The notes below the pieces were generated by a model. The model did not search any database. It was not told the origin of the DNA and worked only from the letters and a program-made list of their open reading frames with translations. Positions 13,712-18,837 of a stretch of DNA of 18,837 bases are shown in pieces. How positions within the stretch are numbered: position 1 is the first letter of the stretch; each line of letters opens with the position of its first letter. A program made the position numbers and the translations under genes. Source of the stretch: Thermoplasmata archaeon. GTDB taxonomy: Archaea; Thermoplasmatota; Thermoplasmata; WALJ01. The stretch covers positions 1 to 18,837 of the forward strand of contig JALSOU010000018.1 of assembly GCA_026986305.1 (NCBI GenBank), written 5' to 3'.

Positions 13712-14971
13712 CTATGCACCTCCCAGAGCATTATAAATGTCATCCATCATCCTCTCCGCCTTTGCCCTGTCATCTGTTTCAACGGTTATCCTCACCTTAG
13801 GCTCTGTTCCTGAGAACCTTATAAGAAACCACAGGTCATCCATATTCACCCTCCATCCATCTGTTTTATCCACTTCCATACCTGCAATATATCTTTCTAT
13901 TTTCCGCTCCATCTCCTCTCTATCTTTATACATAACGCTCTTTCTAATGGTGATATATTCAGGGAATGAGCTCAACATCTCATCAATATCCTCTCTCATA
14001 GCGATTTCAGAGAACTTCACTGCCGAGTATATGGCATCGGGAGTATATCTCCATGAGGAGAATATCTGGGTACCGCTTTGCTCACCTCCGAACTCATACC
14101 CTGTCTCTTTTATCACACGGGAGACATTGGCATCTCCAACAGGGCATCTTATTACATCGCTGGCAACGGAATCTATTAGCATGGATGAATTAACAGGCAC
14201 AACCACTTTTTTGAATCCCATGCTCTTTATGAATATGGCCATAATCTTATCTCCATCCAGATATCTTCCAGATGAACTTATTGCTATGAATCTGTCCGCA
14301 TCCCCGTCATGCGCTATCCCTATGTCGGCACCTTTTTTAACCACCATCTTCTTTAAAAGTTCAAGGTTTTTCTCAGAAGGTTCGCTGGGATGTCCGGGAA
14401 AAGTTCCATCAGGATGGCAATTCAGTGTGAGTACATCAGCACCGAGCTCCCTCAGCAGATAGGGAGTTATGACAGAGCCGGCACCGTTTGAGCAGTCTAT
14501 AAGCACTTTCAGACCATCCAGCCCCTTCGACACCCTCAAAATAGCGTCTCTATGTTCGGAGAGCGCATCTATAGCATTTACCGAGCCTGTAGAATCCCAA
14601 TCTGCAACCCCTTTTCCATTCAGCTCACTCATCTGTTCCTCAGAAAAAGCAGAGCCATCAGGGTTCCAGAGCTTTATGCCGTTGTACTCAGGAGGATTGT
14701 GCGATGCTGTAATCATAAGACCTGCATCGAAGTTTCTGGCGGCGTATGCAAGGGTTGGAGTGGGAATATTGCCAGTATCATAAACCTCAGCGCCTCCTGA
14801 GAGAAGAGCGCCCATCACCATGCTTTTAAGGGCTTCCGAGCTCTCCCTGAAGTCCGCTCCAACTACGACTTTACTATAATTTTTGCCTAGAGATAGCCCA
14901 AGCTCTCTCGCAACCTCAAGGAGTTCTTCGCCCCATTTCGCTCTTATCCCCGAAGATCCTGAGTATTTCAT
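13712..14971 (-). CDS. glmM: Phosphoglucosamine mutase-type alpha-D-phosphohexomutase
   Basis: The 419-residue enzyme isomerises hexosamine 6-phosphate and 1-phosphate, in this setting GlcN-6-P to GlcN-1-P. All four family sites are visible: the phosphoserine loop 'TASHNPPEYNG' (S90), the metal-binding loop 'DGDADRF', the sugar-recognition loop 'GGEQSGTQIF', and the C-terminal phosphate-binding 'RFSGTEPKVRI'. GEQSG favours the GlmM/archaeal PMM-PGM group over bacterial PGM. The start MKYSGSSGIRAKW is the usual family opening. ATG 14971 follows the glmS TAG directly, with GGTGG upstream, so translation is coupled. Use of glucosamine rather than mannose or glucose phosphate is inferred from glmS next door. 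Confidence 0.93.
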   Translation of the reverse strand: MKYSGSSGIRAKWGEELLEVARELGLSLGKNYSKVVVGADFRESSEALKSMVMGALLSGGAEVYDTGNIPTPTLAYAARNFDAGLMITASHNPPEYNGIKLWNPDGSAFSEEQMSELNGKGVADWDSTGSVNAIDALSEHRDAILRVSKGLDGLKVLIDCSNGAGSVITPYLLRELGADVLTLNCHPDGTFPGHPSEPSEKNLELLKKMVVKKGADIGIAHDGDADRFIAISSSGRYLDGDKIMAIFIKSMGFKKVVVPVNSSMLIDSVASDVIRCPVGDANVSRVIKETGYEFGGEQSGTQIFSSWRYTPDAIYSAVKFSEIAMREDIDEMLSSFPEYITIRKSVMYKDREEMERKIERYIAGMEVDKTDGWRVNMDDLWFLIRFSGTEPKVRITVETDDRAKAERMMDDIYNALGGA

Positions 14972-16738
14972 CTATTCCACCGTCACACTCTTCGCCAGAT
15001 TTCTCGGTTTATCTATCTCGCACCCTCTTAGCTTTGCAGTGTGATACGCAAGCAGTTGAAGTACTACGGCGCTGGAGAATGTAGAGAAATCAGGGTTATT
15101 TGAAGGAGTTCTTATCCACTGATCGACATAGCTCTTTACCTCACTTTCAGAGGAAATAGCGATTACATAGGCCCCTCTGGCGCTCACTTCCTTTATATTG
15201 GATAGCATCTTCTCATATGTTTCATCCTTAGAGACTATCGCCACCACAGGTGTACCCTTTCTTATAAGGGCCAGCGGTCCATGCTTAAGCTCCCCAGCAG
15301 GGTATGCCTCTGCATGGATATAGGATATCTCCTTCATTTTGAGCGCTCCTTCCATTGCCAGAGGATAGTTTATCCCCCTGGCTATGTAGAACATATGCTC
15401 CTTATCCTTAAGCTCATAAGCTATCTTTTTTATGTCGTCCTCCAGCTGCAGTGAGTTTTCTATAAGCCTCGGAATCCTTCGGAACTCCTCCATAAACTCC
15501 TCATGTCTGGATTCGTTTATTATCCCGTAATCCACCCCAAGCTTTGCACTGAGGTAATACATAGATGCGAGCTGTGCCATGAATGTCTTCGTGGCGGCAA
15601 CCCCTATTTCAGGGCCCGCTGAGGTGTATAGCACATGGTCCACATGATGGGTTATGGAGCTTCCAAGCACATTTGTAATAGCAAGGGTTTCATGCCCTCT
15701 TTTTCTGGCTATCTTTGCAGCCATGAGTGTATCCGCAGTTTCTCCGCTCTGAGTTATAAGTATGGAGAGCGCTCTCTCCCTCACATTAGGCCGTGTTCTG
15801 TATTCTGAGGAATAGTGCATTTCCACAGGAATTTTCAGCATCTTTTCCATCAGATATTTTCCTGCAAATCCGGCATTATATGAGGTTCCACAGGCTATTA
15901 CATTTATTTTTCCGTGATATTTAAGATCGATATGCGTGGAAAAAAGGGAATGTACGGTGTTCTCAATCGCCACAGGTTGTTCATATATCTCTTTGAGCAT
16001 GAAGTGTTCATATCCAGATTTTTCAGCGGACTCAGGACTCCAATCGATATATTCCTCCTTTTTCTCCACAGGATTTCCATTCATATCGTAAAAGCTCACG
16101 CTTTTAGGGGTTATCTCACAGACATCTCCATCTTCCAGTATCACCACGCGGTTTGTGTACGGCAGAAATGCAGGAACATCAGAGGCAAGAAAGTTTTCGC
16201 CATCTCCTATTCCAACTATCAGAGGACTTTCCTTTTTAACGCCCATAATCCTTTTTTCCCCCTTGTGTATCGCCGCTATTGCAAATGAGCCTTTAAGCCT
16301 GTTTATAGCATTTATAAATGCCTTCCTAAAATCCCCTGCTTTTTCGTATTCTTCTTCAAGAAGATGGGCAATGACCTCGCTGTCTGTCTTCGATGAGTAT
16401 CTGTGTCCTTTTTTGATCAAATCTTCTTTCAGTTTCTCATGATTTTCTATTATTCCGTTGTGCACTATGGCAAATTCATTCCTGCAATCAACGAATGGAT
16501 GAGCGTTTATGTCGGTTGGTTCTCCATGTGTTGCCCATCTCGTGTGTCCTATACCTACATGCCCTTCCATATTTCCGGAAAGATATGAGACATATCCGCT
16601 CCTCTTTTCAACCTTTATCTCGTGATTTATAACAGCTATTCCTGCAGAATCATATCCCCTGTATTCAAGCCTTTTTAGGGCATCTAAAAGTATGGGCGCG
16701 GCCTTTCTGAACCCCGTATATCCTATTATCCCGCACAT
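14972..16738 (-). CDS. glmS: Glutamine-fructose-6-phosphate aminotransferase (isomerizing)
   Basis: The 588-residue enzyme makes glucosamine-6-phosphate from fructose-6-phosphate and glutamine, the first committed step to UDP-GlcNAc. The N-terminal nucleophile C2 starts the class II glutaminase domain (MCGIIGYTG; GHTRWATHGEPT at 64-75; HNGIIENH at 93-100). Two SIS domains follow: the first with 'IACGTSYNAG' and 'SQSGET'-like 'TQSGETADT', the second with 'YPAGELKHGPLALI'. It ends in the canonical 'KPRNLAKSVTVE'. All parts are present at normal length. ATG 16738 overlaps the upstream stop (TGATG), with GGAGGATGAGGT as Shine-Dalgarno. No glmS ribozyme precedes it; the upstream DNA is coding. Confidence 0.97.
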   Translation of the reverse strand: MCGIIGYTGFRKAAPILLDALKRLEYRGYDSAGIAVINHEIKVEKRSGYVSYLSGNMEGHVGIGHTRWATHGEPTDINAHPFVDCRNEFAIVHNGIIENHEKLKEDLIKKGHRYSSKTDSEVIAHLLEEEYEKAGDFRKAFINAINRLKGSFAIAAIHKGEKRIMGVKKESPLIVGIGDGENFLASDVPAFLPYTNRVVILEDGDVCEITPKSVSFYDMNGNPVEKKEEYIDWSPESAEKSGYEHFMLKEIYEQPVAIENTVHSLFSTHIDLKYHGKINVIACGTSYNAGFAGKYLMEKMLKIPVEMHYSSEYRTRPNVRERALSILITQSGETADTLMAAKIARKRGHETLAITNVLGSSITHHVDHVLYTSAGPEIGVAATKTFMAQLASMYYLSAKLGVDYGIINESRHEEFMEEFRRIPRLIENSLQLEDDIKKIAYELKDKEHMFYIARGINYPLAMEGALKMKEISYIHAEAYPAGELKHGPLALIRKGTPVVAIVSKDETYEKMLSNIKEVSARGAYVIAISSESEVKSYVDQWIRTPSNNPDFSTFSSAVVLQLLAYHTAKLRGCEIDKPRNLAKSVTVE

Positions 16739-17910
16739 CAGACCTCATCCTCCATCTCTTCCTTCATCACAGTTCCTGAGGGAATTCTGCTCTCAGCTCC
16801 GATCCTGCATCCCGGATATATGCTTACATCTGCACCTATTCTGGAATCTTCGCCGACTACAGCTCCGCCATCTCTTATTTCCACAACTTCTCTGTCAATT
16901 ATCTTTCTGAAAGACGAACTTATGCTGTGAAATCTCGGACCTATGGAGCAACCTCTGGCAATGATTGAGTTTTCTATGGCTGATTGATGGCCGATTGTGG
17001 TGGAACTCATTATTATGCTGTTTTTTATCAGGGATTGAGCTCCGATGCTCACATCGTTTCCTATGCTTGTATCTGGGAGAATAACGGAATTGGGGCCTAT
17101 GTAGCAGTTCTTACCTATTCTTACAGGACCTCGTATATATGTACCTCCTGAAATAACCGTACCTTCCCCTATTTCCACCTTTCCAATTATCTCCGCCTTT
17201 TCTATCTTTCCAGATATCTGTCTTAGAGCCCCTTTCAATGCCCATGAGTTCAACTCTATAAGATCCCAAGGATATACGGCATCTTTCCATAGGCATTCTG
17301 CAACATGGAGCTTTATTCCCTTCATTCTGTTAAGAACCTTCGGGAACTCATATATCCCTTCGTTCAGAGATGCTTCTATCTCCTCGAATATTTCAGGGCC
17401 GAATCTTCCTATGCCTGTGAATATGAGGTTTTCCTCAGTTTCAGGGATTTTTTCCATTATTTTTAAGACTTTATTTTCTCTGTACTCTACAACTCCGTAT
17501 TTAGATGCGTTTTGGCTAAAAACCCCCAATATTGTGTTGTTATCTTTTTTTATTAGTCCTTTAATGCATTCATCAGATATGATATTATCTCCAGGTACAA
17601 GAATGAAATCTTCATCAGTTTTAGCCTGATAGAGCGCATGAGCGGTTCCAAGCTGTTTTTCCTGCATTATATACTCTATTTCCACACCAAAATTCCTTCC
17701 GTTACCGAAGTACTGCTTTATTTTTTCAGAATGGTATCCAACAACTATGCTTATCTCCCGAATTCCACTGGAAGCCATAGATTCTATGACATACTGAAGG
17801 ATCGGACGGTTTCCAACAGGTATCATCACCTTCGGCATACTCGCTGTCAGCGGTCTCAGTCTCTTTCCTTCTCCTGCAGCGAGGATTATGCCTTTCATAT
17901 GCTCTGCCAT
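16738..17910 (-). CDS. Sugar-1-phosphate nucleotidylyltransferase with hexapeptide domain lacking the GlmU catalytic His motif
   Basis: The 390-residue protein opens the sugar operon. The nucleotidylyltransferase domain (5-225) shows 'LAAGEGKRLRPLTASMPKVMIP', 'EKQLGTAHAL' and the metal-binding GD (107-108). A left-handed beta-helix follows (240-385). Unlike the 401-residue paralogue, the region where HxNYVGD...GAGT is expected instead reads 'GPRFHSISSSF', so the acetyltransferase site seems lost or different. It may be a glucose-1-P or GlcNAc-1-P uridylyl/thymidylyltransferase. ATG 17910 lies directly against GGAAGG; ATG 17898 (MKGIIL) has better spacing and may be the true start. The stop TGA overlaps the glmS ATG. 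Confidence 0.85.
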   Translation of the reverse strand: MAEHMKGIILAAGEGKRLRPLTASMPKVMIPVGNRPILQYVIESMASSGIREISIVVGYHSEKIKQYFGNGRNFGVEIEYIMQEKQLGTAHALYQAKTDEDFILVPGDNIISDECIKGLIKKDNNTILGVFSQNASKYGVVEYRENKVLKIMEKIPETEENLIFTGIGRFGPEIFEEIEASLNEGIYEFPKVLNRMKGIKLHVAECLWKDAVYPWDLIELNSWALKGALRQISGKIEKAEIIGKVEIGEGTVISGGTYIRGPVRIGKNCYIGPNSVILPDTSIGNDVSIGAQSLIKNSIIMSSTTIGHQSAIENSIIARGCSIGPRFHSISSSFRKIIDREVVEIRDGGAVVGEDSRIGADVSIYPGCRIGAESRIPSGTVMKEEMEDEV

Positions 17911-17960
17911 CCTTCCTGAATATAAAATGATTTCTTTCCCTTTATGGAATTGTATCTGAT

Positions 17961-17979
17961 TATATTTATATATAAAAAG
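17961..17979 (-). promoter_or_regulatory. Promoter of the UDP-GlcNAc operon
   Basis: On the minus strand CTTTTTATATATAAATATA contains an extended TATA core. Predicted start near 17943, leader 35-45 bases. Confidence 0.65.
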
Positions 17980-17992
17980 AGCCAGAGAGAAT

Positions 17993-18014
17993 AGAAAAAT
18001 ATAAATAATATAAA
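17993..18014 (+). promoter_or_regulatory. Promoter of the 73-residue protein gene
   Basis: A BRE-like AGAAAAA run followed by TATAAATAATATAAAG lies about 50 bases before ATG 18052; transcription should start near 18028. Just downstream GACTATC occurs twice (18015-18021 and 18029-18035), a possible binding repeat. Confidence 0.55.
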
Positions 18015-18051
18015 GACTATCTCCGATTGACTATCCAGAAGGAGGAAAGAC

Positions 18052-18273
18052 ATGGTAATGGAAGAAATAACCATAGAAGATGCAAAGAAGATATGCAAGG
18101 AAAAGGGGTTGAAGCCTGCAAAAGTAAAGGGAACCATGGGAATCCAGTTCACAAAGGGAAACAATCCGAGACTTGAAGAGATTTCATGGGAGGAATTCGA
18201 GAAACTCCTGAAAGAGCGCGGCCTGGCCATATATGAGAGCAACGGCTGGATGAAGATCATGAAGAAAAAATAA
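18052..18273 (+). CDS. Small lysine-rich protein, function unknown
   Basis: I do not recognise this gene. The 73-residue protein reads MVMEEITIEDAKKICKEKGL, then a basic strand region (KPAKVKGTMGIQFTKGNN), an acidic helix (ISWEEFEKLLKERG), and ends in 'WMKIMKKK'. The helix-strand-helix-strand layout suggests a compact alpha/beta domain; there is one Cys and no membrane segment. Evidence that it is real: a near-perfect Shine-Dalgarno AAGGAGGA at 18039-18046 six bases before the ATG, a strong TATA box, and a T-rich stretch after the stop. A second ATG at 18058 is possible. It shares a divergent control region with the sugar operon. The strong expression signals hint at an abundant small protein; nucleic-acid binding is only a guess from its basic charge. 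Confidence 0.8.
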   Translation: MVMEEITIEDAKKICKEKGLKPAKVKGTMGIQFTKGNNPRLEEISWEEFEKLLKERGLAIYESNGWMKIMKKK

Positions 18274-18279
18274 ACCTAT

Positions 18280-18303
18280 TAAATTTTATATTTTTCTTTT
18301 TGA
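18280..18303 (+). terminator. T-rich terminator after the small protein gene
   Basis: AAATTTTATATTTTTCTTTTTG follows the TAA by a few bases and separates it from the pheT promoter. Confidence 0.5.
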
Positions 18304-18304
18304 A

Positions 18305-18319
18305 CATAAATTTTTAATC
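18305..18319 (+). promoter_or_regulatory. pheT promoter placing transcription start at the ATG
   Basis: CATAAATTTTTAATC has a TTTTTAAT core centred about 18315, 25 bases before the A of ATG 18340. No convincing Shine-Dalgarno is present, which together suggest a leaderless mRNA. Confidence 0.5.
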
Positions 18320-18339
18320 CATGAAGCGATGGCGTGTGG

Positions 18340-18837
18340 ATGCCAACCATAAGTTTCAGCAAAGAGGACCTCATCAGGTTGAGCGGAGCCTCGGAGAGCG
18401 ACCTTGAGATTCTCCCTCTTATAGGAATTCAGGTAGAATCCGTTGAAGGAGATGAGATGACCGTTGAGATAGAGGCGAACAGGGCGGATATGTTTTCGGT
18501 GGAGGGGATTGCCAGATACCTGCGTGGTTTTATAGGTAAAGAGCTCGGATTTAAGGAATATGGGGTTTCTGAGGGTGATTTCACAGTAACAGTGGATAAA
18601 AGCGTGGAGGCTGTGAGGCCATACATAGGTGCAGCCCACATATCCGGCGTAAAGATGGACGATTATCTGATAAGAACAATAATGGATCTTCAGGAGAAGC
18701 TCCACGCCACGATAGGTAGAAAGAGGAAAAAACTCGCAATAGGGGTGCACGATTCATCAAAAATAGGCAGGGATATAATTTATAAGGCTGTGCCCCCAGA
18801 AGAGATAAGATTTGTTCCTCTGGCAAAGGATGAAGAG
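18340..18837 (+). CDS. pheT: Phenylalanyl-tRNA synthetase beta subunit, N-terminal part
   Basis: The open frame begins ATG 18340 and runs off the window after 166 codons. The protein starts MPTISFSKEDLIRLSG and contains 'LPLIGIQVESVEGDEMTVEIEANRADMFSVEGIARYLRGF', matching the B1-type domain of the archaeal/eukaryotic PheT beta subunit ('ExNRPD/NRADMxSxEGIARxLxGF'). Later 'PYIGAAHISGV' and 'LHATIGRKRKKLAIGVHD' are the conserved central part of the archaeal-type subunit. The beta subunit recognises tRNA-Phe and carries editing in partnership with PheS, which is not in this window. The catalytic-like and editing domains lie beyond the edge. Weak Shine-Dalgarno; leaderless expression is likely. 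Confidence 0.95.
   Translation, partial: MPTISFSKEDLIRLSGASESDLEILPLIGIQVESVEGDEMTVEIEANRADMFSVEGIARYLRGFIGKELGFKEYGVSEGDFTVTVDKSVEAVRPYIGAAHISGVKMDDYLIRTIMDLQEKLHATIGRKRKKLAIGVHDSSKIGRDIIYKAVPPEEIRFVPLAKDEE

Noticed and set aside
16739..16800. Possible glmS ribozyme or leader riboswitch upstream of glmS
   Set aside because: The sequence upstream of glmS is the 3' coding end of the nucleotidylyltransferase gene, with a 1-base overlap, leaving no leader; the glmS ribozyme is also a bacterial element.
18286..18750. 154-codon minus-strand open frame opposite pheT
   Set aside because: It lies wholly antisense to well-conserved pheT sequence and has no family resemblance or start signals.

Overview
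This window looks like a euryarchaeal chromosome. The evidence is archaeal BRE/TATA-type promoters, an archaeal ftsZ-secE-spt5-rpl11 operon, L40e, an archaeal GlmU-like sugar nucleotidylyltransferase/acetyltransferase, an MptE-type pterin pyrophosphokinase, archaeal-type PheT, tRNA genes without encoded CCA, and a large N-glycosylatable surface protein. A relative of Thermoplasmata/DHVE2 (Aciduliprofundum-like) fits best. That placement is inference from memory of the families, not from a search.

Layout. 1-159 (-) holds the N-terminal part of a probable winged-helix regulator. It diverges from a 1003-residue surface glycoprotein (336-3347, +). Next on + come a hexameric glutamate dehydrogenase of the bacterial/eukaryotic subfamily with a hairpin in its leader (3482-4843), a DUF531-type protein with a SPOUT-like motif (4875-5414), and an acidic helical protein built from three repeats (5488-5970). 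Transcription then converges on the ftsZ operon, read on - from 8896 to 5990: ftsZ, secE, a double-length spt5, rpl11 and a 49-codon rpl40e. Divergent from ftsZ is a two-gene unit: an MBL-fold hydrolase (9014-9796) overlapping mptE (9793-10431). The mptE stop overlaps the stop of an opposing 506-residue protein (10428-11948, -). That protein pairs what looks like a complete Cdc48/VAT N-domain with an intact-MIDAS VWA domain and an acidic tail. It is the most unusual gene here.

tRNA-Pro(TGG) and tRNA-Ser(GGA) follow at 12087-12252. About 215 bp of degenerate tandem repeats lie directly after them. The units start with a copy of the tRNA-Ser 3' end and carry hairpins whose stems co-vary between copies.

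From 17910 down to 12506 (-) is a tightly packed UDP-GlcNAc operon: a nucleotidylyltransferase with a hexapeptide domain, glmS, glmM and a second, GlmU-like bifunctional enzyme. Gene junctions abut or overlap. Together they can convert fructose-6-P to UDP-GlcNAc, a precursor that could feed glycosylation of surface proteins such as the one at 336-3347. Divergent from this operon is a 73-residue lysine-rich protein of unknown function (18052-18273). The window ends inside pheT (18340 onward, +), probably a leaderless transcript.

The strongest candidates for something undescribed are the Cdc48N-VWA protein, the tRNA-Ser-derived covarying hairpin repeats, the Spt5 with an added N-terminal beta domain, and the three-repeat helical protein.
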